A DNA stretch of 64,000 nt from an uncultured Pseudomonas sp. (GTDB lineage: Bacteria > Pseudomonadota > Gammaproteobacteria > Pseudomonadales > Pseudomonadaceae): contig NZ_CAJYDW010000017.1 of NCBI RefSeq assembly GCF_913774235.1, positions 248,001-312,000 on the forward strand. Reading direction: 5' to 3'. A program made the position numbers and the translations under genes. Shown piece after piece: positions 30,779-38,931 of the stretch (positions within the stretch are counted from its first letter, which is position 1; each line of letters opens with the position of its first letter). The notes below the pieces were generated by a model, which ran no database searches, was not told where the DNA came from, and was given only the letters and a program-made list of their open reading frames with translations.

Positions 30779-31656
30779 CCGATCCCTGTCTTTTTCCCGG
30801 CTTCACTCGGCTGCACCTGGACACGGCGTCAGCCTGCTTCCAGGGCATGATCGGCGGCCAGGGCCCGGCGGTCCTGCTGCTGCACGGCTATCCCCAGACC
30901 CATCTGGCCTGGCGCCACATCGCCCCGGTACTGGCCCGGGACCATCGCGTCGTGGTGCCCGATCTGCCGGGCTACGGCGCCAGCCGCCAGCATGACGACC
31001 GCTCGCGCTGGACCAAGCGGCGCGTGGCGGCCGCCTTGATCGAGTTGATGGACGCGCTCGGCCTGCCACGCTTCGCCGTGGTCGGCCATGATCGCGGCGC
31101 CCGCGTTGGCTACCGCCTGGCGCTGGATCATCCCGCGCGGATCGAGCGCTACGCCTCGCTCACCGTGGTGCCCACACCGGAGGTCTGGCAGGCCTTCGAC
31201 TTCAGGCGGGGGCTGGCGAACTTCCACTGGACCTTTCTCGCCCAGCCGGCTGATCTGCCTGAACGGCTGCTGGCAGTCGATCCCGATGCCTTTCTCGACC
31301 AGGCCCTGGCGCGCATGGCCGGCGGTCTGGAACGGGTCGAACCCCTGGCCCTGGCCGCCTATCGCCAGGCCTTTCGCGATCCGGCCGTGCGCCGGGCCAT
31401 CTGCGAGGACTATCGCGCTGGTGCCGAAGAGGACCTGGCGGACGATCTCGCCGACCAGGCCCGGGGGCATCTTGTGCAGTGTCCGTTGCTGGTGCTCTGG
31501 CCGGAGCAGCAAGGGGATGAATCGCCCTTGGCCATCTGGCGTCGGTGGGCGCTCGACGTGCGTGGGTGCGCTGTGCCCGGTGGGCATCTGCAACCGGAGG
31601 AGTCACCACAGGAAGTACTGGCCGCTCTACGACCCTTTCTCGAAGGTAAGCGCTGA
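30775..31656 (+). CDS. Alpha/beta hydrolase, haloacetate-dehalogenase/epoxide-hydrolase-like
   Basis: A cytoplasmic alpha/beta hydrolase of 293 residues. It has HGYPQTHLAWRHIAP, the nucleophile elbow VGHDRGARVGYRLALDHP with Asp as nucleophile, a cap segment FHWTFLAQPADLPERLL and the catalytic His in PGGHLQPEESPQEVL. The GHDRGxR elbow plus the cap motif are those of haloacetate dehalogenase DehH1-like proteins and related epoxide hydrolases. It is translationally coupled to the exported hydrolase and probably under the MerR regulator. Dehalogenase activity is inferred from motifs only. Confidence 0.85.
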   Translation: MTDPCLFPGFTRLHLDTASACFQGMIGGQGPAVLLLHGYPQTHLAWRHIAPVLARDHRVVVPDLPGYGASRQHDDRSRWTKRRVAAALIELMDALGLPRFAVVGHDRGARVGYRLALDHPARIERYASLTVVPTPEVWQAFDFRRGLANFHWTFLAQPADLPERLLAVDPDAFLDQALARMAGGLERVEPLALAAYRQAFRDPAVRRAICEDYRAGAEEDLADDLADQARGHLVQCPLLVLWPEQQGDESPLAIWRRWALDVRGCAVPGGHLQPEESPQEVLAALRPFLEGKR

Positions 31657-31961
31657 GCGACTGGGTCTATTCAGGGGTGGTTGTACGGAGCATAAGTAGG
31701 TGGCGCCGTCGCAAGGCCTTTTGTCGGTTTCTGAAATTGTTGCGAAATTCTGAAAATACTAGAACCGGAGTAAGCCAATGACAGCAATCGACCCATAGCT
31801 GCCGGTTATCAATAGCACTAATTGGATACCCCTCCCTTGCCAGTAATCAATCAATTACTCTTTATTGGACGGTTCCGCCTAATAGCTTCCTGACTGTCCT
31901 TTTACTCCCGCGCCCTTTGCTGCGACCATTTTTGCACTGACCCAGCCCTGCGGATTTTTTT
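31657..31961. other. AT-rich intergenic stretch, no gene seen
   Basis: These 305 bases are much richer in A and T than the flanking core DNA, with short runs such as TTGTTGCGAAATTCTGAAAAT. I find no coding frame, RNA gene or clear repeat. It marks the left edge of the accessory block that ends near 38.9 kb. Confidence 0.6.
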
Positions 31962-32564
31962 ATGATGGACCTTGCTATCGAGTTTCCCGAGTTCTTCCTG
32001 CCCAGTTGCACGCTGCGACGGATTAATCGCAATGACGCCGAGGCGATTTTTGCCGGGCTTTCTAACCCGCAGGTTGTTACCCACTACGGCGTGTCTTACG
32101 ACAGCCTCGAAGCGACGGACGAGCAGATGCGCTGGTATGACGCTCTGTTGGAAGAGCACCGGGGCATTTGGTGGGGCATTACCCTCCCGGGCCGGGACGA
32201 ACTGATAGGCGCTTGTGGTTTTAACGATTGGTCACACTCCGATCTTAGCCTGGATATCGGCTATTGGCTGATGCCGGAACACTGGGGCCGAGGGCTGATG
32301 CAAGACTGCCTGCGCACCATCCTCCGCTTCGCCCTGGGTACCCTCGGCGTACATCGCATTCACGCAGATGTTGAGCCGGAGAACCCCGCCAGCATTCGTT
32401 TGCTGGAGCGGGTCGGCTTCGTGTTTGAGGGAACCCTGCGGGATGTGGAATACAAGAACGGGCGCTTCCTCAGCCTGCACCAGTACAGCCTGCTGGCCTC
32501 TGACCCGGCGGGGCGAGCTCTGCTGGAGGACGACACACCGATCCTCCGCCCACCCCGGGTCTGA
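31962..32564 (+). CDS. GNAT acetyltransferase, RimJ/RimL-like
   Basis: An acetyl-CoA-dependent N-acetyltransferase of 200 residues. It has the RimJ/RimL order of motifs: an N-terminal LRRINRNDAEAIFAGLSNPQVVTHYG, the acetyl-CoA-binding strand DIGYWLMPEHWGRGLMQDCLRTILRFA, and HADVEPENPASIRLLERVGFVFEGTLRD. It could modify ribosomal protein N-termini, other proteins or small molecules. There is no strong Shine-Dalgarno at the double ATG (31962 and 31965). Lower GC and mixed codons suggest acquisition. It is followed at once by a truncated second GNAT. Confidence 0.88.
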   Translation: MMDLAIEFPEFFLPSCTLRRINRNDAEAIFAGLSNPQVVTHYGVSYDSLEATDEQMRWYDALLEEHRGIWWGITLPGRDELIGACGFNDWSHSDLSLDIGYWLMPEHWGRGLMQDCLRTILRFALGTLGVHRIHADVEPENPASIRLLERVGFVFEGTLRDVEYKNGRFLSLHQYSLLASDPAGRALLEDDTPILRPPRV

Positions 32565-32994
32565 TGCGCAGGCACTCGGTGCTTTGGCTCAGCGCAGCAT
32601 GGCCCATTGGGGATACCCTGAGATTTGGATGAAGGCATGGCAGGCAGCGCTGACTTTCCGCCCTGAGCAAATGACCTTCCACTACGCAGTGCTGGTCGCA
32701 GCGGATGGCCAACTACTGGGCTTTTATGGGCTTGAGAGCGGCGAGGATGGCTGGCGGTTGGAGCATTGCTGGGTCGACCCACAGTCGACGGGAAGCAGTT
32801 ACGGACGGCGCCTGGTGGGGCATGCTCTGGCTTTGGAGCGTGGACTGGGCGTGAATACGCTAGCGGTGGAATCGGACCCATCGGCACGGAGCTTCTACGA
32901 GCTGCTCGGTGCACAACATGTGCGCGACGTACCGCGTCCAGTATGTGGCGAGCCCCGGCATCTACCAATACTTGAGTGGGAGTTCAGTGACTAG
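32563..32994 (+). pseudogene. 5'-truncated GNAT acetyltransferase
   Basis: The frame encodes a second GNAT domain: DAQALGALAQRSMAHWGYP, then FHYAVLVAADGQLLGFYGLE, an acetyl-CoA site STGSSYGRRLVGHALAL and VESDPSARSFYELLGAQHVRD. The first strand and any start codon before DAQALG are missing, because homology begins at the stop codon of the preceding GNAT. The first in-frame ATG is at 32599, inside the domain, with no Shine-Dalgarno. It is either a remnant or a minimal protein of about 131 residues. The junction looks like the scar of a deletion or gene replacement. Confidence 0.55.
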
Positions 32995-33283
32995 GCCTGA
33001 TTGGAGAGTAACGTGCAGATCGATTGGCTGCTGGCAGTCTACTCGCCGTTTGCTGCACCTTTACAAGTCAGCCATGGATCGTTAACCGGCCTGCGCCAAG
33101 GACTGCTATGGGTCGATACGAAACTAACCCCCCCTCAAAGGAGGTCTTTCTTGGCCCCCTTCGCCTTGCGGGCCTCAATTACGCTAGTGATGCACATCTC
33201 CTTCCATTGACTTAGCGATCGCTTTTCCAAGAAAAATCAATTTTCTTTTGCCAAAGCTTTCTTGATACGGTAGTAAATTGTAC

Positions 33284-33994
33284 ATGTCTGAACAGGTTCG
33301 ATTTGACAAGAAATTCCGTGTGGTCCAGGCCCTCGCAGAACGTATCCAGCGCGGTGAGCTGGGCTCTGGCGAGCGGCTGCCTGGCGAGCATGAGTTGGCC
33401 GCCGAATTCGACGTTAGCCGCGGCACTCTGCGCGAAGCCCTGTCGGAGCTTAAGCGGCGCAATTACATCGCGACCCAGACCGGGGTTGGCTCCATCGTCA
33501 CCTACGATGGTGTGCCCCTCGACCAAAAAGGCGGCTGGGCCCGCGCGCTGGCTGCCGGGGCCGTGCAGATGAGCACCGAATTGCTAGACATCAGCCGCGT
33601 GCAACGAAAGGAGCTTGCGCTGATAGCCGGTACCGATCAGTTCGTGCTGGTGGAGCGCCGTCGCCGTGCCGCCGATGGCAGTGTGGTGTCGCTGGAACGC
33701 TCGCTGATTCCAGCCGTGGACGGTCTTGAGCAGTTGCCGTTGAGCGGTCTGAAAGACGGCTCGCTAACCGCCTCTTTGGCCGCCCACGGCTATGAGGGCC
33801 GGTACGGCAAGCAATGGATAGGCGCCGAGCCTCTCGGCTCCGGTGCCGCCGAACGCCTGCAGCGCCCACTGGCCACGATGTTTCTCAAGGTAGTGCGTGA
33901 AACCTTCGACACCCGGGGCCGCTTTATGGAACAGGTGGAAAGCCTGCTGGACCCCGCACACTTTCAAATGCATTTGAATTTCGGAAGCCCATAA
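33284..33994 (+). CDS. GntR/HutC-family regulator of the nucleoside-type operon
   Basis: A 236-residue GntR regulator of the HutC subfamily. The winged helix reads VQALAERIQRGELGSGERLPGEHELAAEFDVSRGTLREALSELKRRNYI, followed by a UTRA ligand domain (about residues 85-235). Its stop overlaps the ADP-ribosylglycohydrolase start (TAATG), so the two are coupled. In E. coli the GntR protein YegW accompanies a hydrolase and kinase of the same families, which supports the same role here. ATG 33284 has no Shine-Dalgarno, and the best -35/-10 pair (33248 and 33271) would give an almost leaderless message. The effector is unknown. Confidence 0.9.
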   Translation: MSEQVRFDKKFRVVQALAERIQRGELGSGERLPGEHELAAEFDVSRGTLREALSELKRRNYIATQTGVGSIVTYDGVPLDQKGGWARALAAGAVQMSTELLDISRVQRKELALIAGTDQFVLVERRRRAADGSVVSLERSLIPAVDGLEQLPLSGLKDGSLTASLAAHGYEGRYGKQWIGAEPLGSGAAERLQRPLATMFLKVVRETFDTRGRFMEQVESLLDPAHFQMHLNFGSP

Positions 33995-35028
33995 TGATTA
34001 GTCTCGAACAGACACGAGCTCGTGCCCTCGGCGCTTTCTACGGCCTGGCCTTGGGTGACGCGCTGGGCATGCCGACCCAGTCCCTGTCCCGCGAGCAGAT
34101 TCGCGACCGTTACGGCCGCATCACCGACCTGCAGGCGGCCGACGGCGACCAGCCGATTGCGCCTAACATGCCGGCCGGGGCCATTACCGATGACACCGAG
34201 CAAGCCATTCTCGTCGCCCGACGCCTGATCGCCGGCCATGGCCACATCGAGCCCGCGGCCTTGGCCCAGGACCTAATCGACTGGGAAGCGGAGATGCGCG
34301 CCAAAGGCTCCCAGGACCTGCTAGGGCCTTCGACGAAGCGCGCCATAGAAATGATCCTGAATGGCGCCAGCCCCGAGCAAGCCGGGCGATTTGGCACCAC
34401 CAACGGCGCGGCCATGCGCATCGCGCCGATTGGCATCGCCACCGCTATAGACGATCCCGAGTACTTCATGGGCCAGGTGGTGCAAGCCTGCCAGGTAACG
34501 CACAACACCGGCCTGGGCATAGCCAGCGCCGCCGCCGTAGCCGCCGTAGTCTCGGCCGGTGTACGGGGCGCTGATTTGCAGGCCGCCCTAGAACTGGGCA
34601 TCAAAGCCGCCCGCTGGGGCCACAGCCGCGGTCACTGGGTGGCGGGCGGTAACATCGCGGCCCGCATTCTTTGGTCGCGGGCGGTGTGCGCCAGTTGCAA
34701 CGCCGACAGCCTGCCGGACGTGATCTACGACGTCATCGGTACCTCGGTAGCCTCCCAGGAATCCGTGGTTGCCGCCTTCGCCTTGGCCCAGGCAGTGGCC
34801 GAGGGCCAGCTCGAGGCCTGTCCGGCGCTAGGCGTGGCCGCCAGCCTAGGCGGCGACACCGACACCATCGCCGCAATGCTCGGCGCGATGCTCGGCGCCA
34901 CCCATGGGCTGGAAGTGTGGCCGCTGGAGGCCATCGCCCAGATCAAGGCCGTCAACGGGCTTGATCTCGAACCCCTAACCGAACAACTGCTGACCCTACG
35001 CAGCTCAGGTGCCGCCGCACGACCCTGA
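33994..35028 (+). CDS. ADP-ribosylglycohydrolase family protein (YegU-like)
   Basis: A magnesium-dependent hydrolase of 344 residues in the ADP-ribosylglycohydrolase fold, which cleaves N- or O-glycosidic bonds to ribose. The paired metal-binding motifs are intact: GLALGDALGMPTQ near residues 17-29, TDDTE at 65-69 and GGDTDT near residue 286. No macro domain or partner ADP-ribosyltransferase is present. Its position between a GntR regulator, an NCS1 permease and a PfkB kinase suggests that it splits an imported N-riboside into base and sugar rather than removing protein ADP-ribosylation. Substrate identity is inference. Confidence 0.9.
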   Translation: MISLEQTRARALGAFYGLALGDALGMPTQSLSREQIRDRYGRITDLQAADGDQPIAPNMPAGAITDDTEQAILVARRLIAGHGHIEPAALAQDLIDWEAEMRAKGSQDLLGPSTKRAIEMILNGASPEQAGRFGTTNGAAMRIAPIGIATAIDDPEYFMGQVVQACQVTHNTGLGIASAAAVAAVVSAGVRGADLQAALELGIKAARWGHSRGHWVAGGNIAARILWSRAVCASCNADSLPDVIYDVIGTSVASQESVVAAFALAQAVAEGQLEACPALGVAASLGGDTDTIAAMLGAMLGATHGLEVWPLEAIAQIKAVNGLDLEPLTEQLLTLRSSGAAARP

Positions 35029-35096
35029 TAGGTATTCGCTACCCAATCGCTGTTTATACCTGCCCCAACCACAACAAGTAATCGCAGGAGTCATCC

Positions 35097-36563
35097 ATGA
35101 GTACCTCTAACAACGCGGGACAACTGGAAACACGCGGCATAGAACCGGTGCCGGAGCAGGAGTGCGGCGGCCATCCCCTCCAGCTGTTTTGGGTGTGGTT
35201 CGCCGCAAACATCAGTATCCTAGGTTTACCGCTGGGGGCGACGCTGGTTGCCTTTCAGGGCTTGTCGATCGGTCAGGCATTCATCGTCGCGGTATTGGGT
35301 GCCGGCGGTTCATTCGCGGTGGTGGGTCTGCTGTCCATCGCTGGTCGTCGGGGCCGCGCGCCGAGCCTGACGTTGTCGCGGGCGATCTTCGGGGTGCGTG
35401 GCAATATCGGCCCTACCCTGGTGTCGCTAGGCTCGCGACTGGGCTGGGAAACGGTCAACACCACCACTGCGGCCTTCGTGCTGCTGTCATTGGTCTCGAT
35501 CATACAAGGCACGCCGGTGGAGGCTAAGTCGGCGCCGATGCTGACCCTGCTGTTCATCGCCGTGTTCGTACTGTTGACCCTGTGCGTCTCGGGCTTGGGT
35601 CACGCCACCTTGCTGGTAATCCAGAAGTGGGCGACCTGGGTGTTTGGAGCTCTGAACCTGATCGTGGGCGGTTTCCTGGCGCTGCATATCGATTGGACTG
35701 CCGTATGGGCCGCAACCCCTGCGCCGCTGTCGGCCGTGCTGATTGGTGTCGGGACCATGGCTGCGGGCACCGGTATCGGCTGGGCCAACGCCGGCGCTGA
35801 CATGTCGCGCTATCAGCATAAAAGCGTAAAGGCCGGTGCCCTGGTAGCTTCCGCGGCCTTTGGCGCGGGCATTCCGTTGGTGCTGCTGATCACCCTCGGC
35901 GGCCTGATTTCGGTAGGTGACAACCACTTGGCCTCAGCTGCCGATCCGATCGTAGCAATCCGCGAACTGCTGCCGGCCTGGATGGCGGTGCCGTACCTGA
36001 TCACCGCCTTTGGTGGCTTGCTGCTGTCCAACAACCTGTCGGTGTATTCGGCGGGCCTCACTACTTTGACCCTTGGCCTACGAGTGAAGCGCGTGCACGC
36101 TGTCGTGGTCGACGTGGTCGTCATCTTTGCTGGCTCAATCTATTTCATGCTTTTTGCCGACAGCTTCTACGGCCCCTTCATCACCTTCATCTCCCTGCTG
36201 GCAGTGCCGATCACCGCCTGGGTGGGCATCTTCCTGGTCGACCTGCTGCATCGCCATCGTTACGTGCCGGCAGATCTGATGAATGTCGGCCCCACCAGTG
36301 CCTACTGGTACCAAGGCGGCGTGGAATGGCGCGCGCTGGGTGCCTGGGCAGCGGCCATCTTGCTCGGCTTCAGCTTCACCACGGTCAAGACCACCGCCAC
36401 CAACGTGCTGTTTCACGGCTGGTTGGCGGACTCCTGGTTCGGCCAAAACGGCCTGGGCTGGATTGTCACCTTCGTGATCGCCGGGGGCCTCTATGCCCTG
36501 CTGGGCGGCTGCCGTGACCGCCAGCCTGCTACCCTGATGCAAGAGAACCTCCATGCCCGCTAG
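35097..36563 (+). CDS. NCS1-family nucleobase/nucleoside permease
   Basis: An inner-membrane symporter of 488 residues with about 12 hydrophobic helices. The NCS1 pattern is visible: HPLQLFWVWFAANISILGLPLG near the start, then GRRGRAPSLTLSRAIFGVRGNIGPTLVSLGSRLGWETVN and GIGWANAGADMSRYQ. NCS1 carriers import purines, cytosine, allantoin, hydantoins or nucleosides. ATG 35097 has AGGAG eight bases upstream, and the stop lies 11 bases inside the kinase gene. It is the presumed uptake step for the substrate of the neighbouring hydrolase and kinase; in E. coli the matching locus uses the MFS transporter YegT instead. Confidence 0.92.
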   Translation: MSTSNNAGQLETRGIEPVPEQECGGHPLQLFWVWFAANISILGLPLGATLVAFQGLSIGQAFIVAVLGAGGSFAVVGLLSIAGRRGRAPSLTLSRAIFGVRGNIGPTLVSLGSRLGWETVNTTTAAFVLLSLVSIIQGTPVEAKSAPMLTLLFIAVFVLLTLCVSGLGHATLLVIQKWATWVFGALNLIVGGFLALHIDWTAVWAATPAPLSAVLIGVGTMAAGTGIGWANAGADMSRYQHKSVKAGALVASAAFGAGIPLVLLITLGGLISVGDNHLASAADPIVAIRELLPAWMAVPYLITAFGGLLLSNNLSVYSAGLTTLTLGLRVKRVHAVVVDVVVIFAGSIYFMLFADSFYGPFITFISLLAVPITAWVGIFLVDLLHRHRYVPADLMNVGPTSAYWYQGGVEWRALGAWAAAILLGFSFTTVKTTATNVLFHGWLADSWFGQNGLGWIVTFVIAGGLYALLGGCRDRQPATLMQENLHAR

Positions 36564-37482
36564 ATTGCTCTATACCGGCCAGGTGGTCATCGACTTGGTG
36601 ATGGCGGTGGACGCCTTGCCCACCGCCGGCCAGGACGTGCTCGCCAGCTGCGCGCGCTTTGAAACCGGCGGCGGTTTCAATGTGATGGCTGCCGCCGCGC
36701 GCAATGGGCTGGCGACTTGGTACCTGGGGCGCCACGGCAGTGGCCGCTTTGGCGAGCTGGCTCGCCAGGCCATGGTCGAGGAAGGGATCACGGTCCTCCT
36801 GCCGATCACCACGGGCGCGGACACGGGCCTGTCGGTTGCGCTGACGGATGCCAGCGCAGAGCGCTCTTTCATCTCCCATGTTGGCGCTGAGGGCGGGTTA
36901 GCCGCCGCCGACCTCTCGGAGGTGGTACTCACGGCTGAAGACTGGATCATGGTCAGCGGCTACAGCCTGTTGCACCCAGGCAAGGCCGAGGGTCTGCTGG
37001 ACTGGTTGGCGCAGCATGCTAGCAGTTGCTCGCTGATGTTCGATCCTGGGCCCTTGGTGACTGAACCGGACGCGCCGTCGATGGCGCGCCTATTACCGTG
37101 GGTAAGCTTGTGGAGCAGTAACCGCGATGAAGCCTTGCGCTTCACCAGCGCAGACAATACGGAAGATGCCCTGCAAAGACTGGTTGAGCGGTTACCGGCC
37201 AATGCCTTGGTGGTTGTCCGCGACGGTCCCGCAGGCTGCTGGCTGGCGCAAGGCGATTGGCGCCAGAGGGTCGAGGGCTTCGCGGTAAAGGCCATCGACA
37301 GCAACGGCGCGGGTGATGCCCATGCTGGTGTGCTGCTGGCGTGCTTGGCGCGTGGTTTGAGCAAGGTGCAGGCCGCTCGCTTGGCGAACGCGGCCGCGGC
37401 AATCGCCGTCACTCGGCGGGGGCCGGCGACTTGCCCGGCAAGGGCGGAGTTAGAGGCGTTCATGAAAGAGAGAGAGGCATAA
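36553..37482 (+). CDS. PfkB-family (ribokinase-like) sugar kinase
   Basis: A cytoplasmic ribokinase-fold kinase of 309 residues. The N-terminal substrate motif CARFETGGGFNVMAAAARNGL and the C-terminal ATP/anion-hole motif DSNGAGDAHAGVLLACLARG, with catalytic Asp, are complete. Such enzymes phosphorylate ribose, nucleosides or pseudouridine. The gene overlaps the permease by 11 bases and closes the operon, so it probably phosphorylates either the intact nucleoside or the sugar released by the ADP-ribosylglycohydrolase-like enzyme. E. coli YegV occupies the equivalent place. Confidence 0.92.
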   Translation: MPARLLYTGQVVIDLVMAVDALPTAGQDVLASCARFETGGGFNVMAAAARNGLATWYLGRHGSGRFGELARQAMVEEGITVLLPITTGADTGLSVALTDASAERSFISHVGAEGGLAAADLSEVVLTAEDWIMVSGYSLLHPGKAEGLLDWLAQHASSCSLMFDPGPLVTEPDAPSMARLLPWVSLWSSNRDEALRFTSADNTEDALQRLVERLPANALVVVRDGPAGCWLAQGDWRQRVEGFAVKAIDSNGAGDAHAGVLLACLARGLSKVQAARLANAAAAIAVTRRGPATCPARAELEAFMKEREA

Positions 37483-38028
37483 CAAAAGCGCTTCAGCACG
37501 CCCAGCAGTAGCAGCTTTTCGTGTGCGGGCGGCTAATCTCCGGCGCTGGACAGACAGCGAAATAGCCAGCTTGGCGTCATGATGCGATCTTCTACCGGAT
37601 AGCAATGTGATTCATCGCAGTCTTTCGGCCATGCGCAGGCTTAGCTTAGGCAGGATGTCCGGCAGCCATGGCAGCGCTGCGGCCATCGGCGAGCGCTGAA
37701 CATCCCGTTCTTGCCGTTGGGCACCACGAACTAACCATACTGTACAGCTCCGGCTATGAGCTGGATGGACGGCTGCAGGTGAAGTGGCACCGCCGCCAGC
37801 ACTTCATGAACAGCGTCCGCCTGAAGAGAGTACCGTCGCGCCCAGGGATAAGCCTCGCTGCACAGGATCGCCTGCCGATAGTGGTCTGGGGGGGAGGTAG
37901 CCCGTTCCGGGGCGAGGGATTCTATGGATTTCATCTTGGCTGCATGCAGTTGATGCAATCAGCGTATGGAGAATCGATAGAACGCAAAGTTGTCAGCTTT
38001 CGGCCAGAGCCGGACAGGTAGAAAAAAG
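37483..38028. other. Gene-poor stretch after the kinase gene
   Basis: These 546 bases separate the kinase from the next supported gene. Open frames of 117 codons (+, 37668-38021) and 75 codons (-, 37731-37958) overlap each other. Neither shows a recognisable motif or Shine-Dalgarno, so I call no gene. The stretch may hold remnants of older genes within the accessory block. Confidence 0.5.
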
Positions 38029-38724
38029 CTAGCAGTGAAGCAGTTCACCTGTCATGTAATCAAACCTATAGACAGACTTGTTGAAGTCAATGGCCTCAAT
38101 ATAGCCTGGCATTAAACGAAATTCCTCAGAAAATATGTCTGCCCCATAGACTTGCCAGATTATGCTGCCATCTGGGGATAGGCGAGTAATCGCCAGCTCG
38201 CCGTGTGAATACAGGGCACCTCGCTCATTTTGCAGGTGGATACCAAAACATGTTGCGCTATCGGCCTGAATTGACCAGAGCTTCCGAAAGGGAGGCTCCA
38301 GCGAAAAACAGGCGACATGGTCGCCGACGGCCAAGTAAAGCTTATCGCCGAGCGCTAGTGCCGAATTCTTATGGACGGAAGTGCATCCTCCACCAGCACC
38401 AACTGCCAGAATGCCGTCTCCGTTTAATCTCACACCATGGATTGACGTGATCCGCTCACTTGAAAGGATGATATCGAGAGTATAGGGCCGAGCATTGTCA
38501 GCAGAGTTAAAAGAGTAAGTCGGCTCGTTAACAATTGCTACCAGTCCATATGAAGTGGGTATTTCCATTTGATTGCTAATTTTTAGCCTATTCACGAACA
38601 TATTATGCATCAGGCTCTGATCCGAGAAGACGTTGTGTGGCGCCATCTGGCTCTGATCGGTTTCTGCCATGGCTGACCGGCCGCTATGGGTCGATAACAG
38701 CCCTTCGAGCCTTTCCCTCGTCAT
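38029..38724 (-). CDS. Hypothetical protein, possible beta-propeller repeat
   Basis: A 231-residue protein that I do not recognise. Short blocks of the form DGSIIWQVYGADIF, KLYLAVGDHVACFSLEPP and GELAITRLSPDG recall blades of PQQ/WD-like propellers, in which a value is read out and compared. There is no signal peptide or membrane segment. GC content is clearly lower than in the core genes and codon choice is mixed, which suggests recent transfer. The start is uncertain: ATG 38724, or an in-frame ATG near 38670 (MAETDQ), neither with a strong Shine-Dalgarno. It stands alone between the nucleoside-type operon and cls. Confidence 0.6.
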   Translation of the reverse strand: MTRERLEGLLSTHSGRSAMAETDQSQMAPHNVFSDQSLMHNMFVNRLKISNQMEIPTSYGLVAIVNEPTYSFNSADNARPYTLDIILSSERITSIHGVRLNGDGILAVGAGGGCTSVHKNSALALGDKLYLAVGDHVACFSLEPPFRKLWSIQADSATCFGIHLQNERGALYSHGELAITRLSPDGSIIWQVYGADIFSEEFRLMPGYIEAIDFNKSVYRFDYMTGELLHC

Positions 38725-38931
38725 TAAAGGCTATCTCTAAACTATTTACCGAAAATTCCGCAGACAGTCGCAGCCAGTACTAGCAGAACCTAGGACCATT
38801 GCATTAATCGCCACCAGCAATCGCGCCTATTTCGAAAATCTGGAGCCGCCGATTGGGGCCTTCGCTGGCGAGGAGTCGCCTTTGTTTCGAAACCCGGCAG
38901 CTTTCGCTGCTTGTGGCCTTGTAACGGATGC

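Noticed and set aside
33001..33210. 69-codon frame between the truncated GNAT and the GntR gene
   Set aside because: It lies in AT-rich intergenic DNA, with no ribosome-binding site or domain.
33994..35028. Toxin/antitoxin or DraG-type nitrogenase regulation role for the ADP-ribosylglycohydrolase
   Set aside because: No ADP-ribosyltransferase, macro domain or nitrogenase gene is nearby, and the neighbours are catabolic.
37668..38021. 117-codon + frame after the PfkB gene
   Set aside because: It has no Shine-Dalgarno and no motif, and it overlaps another open frame on the opposite strand. It could be real but cannot be supported.
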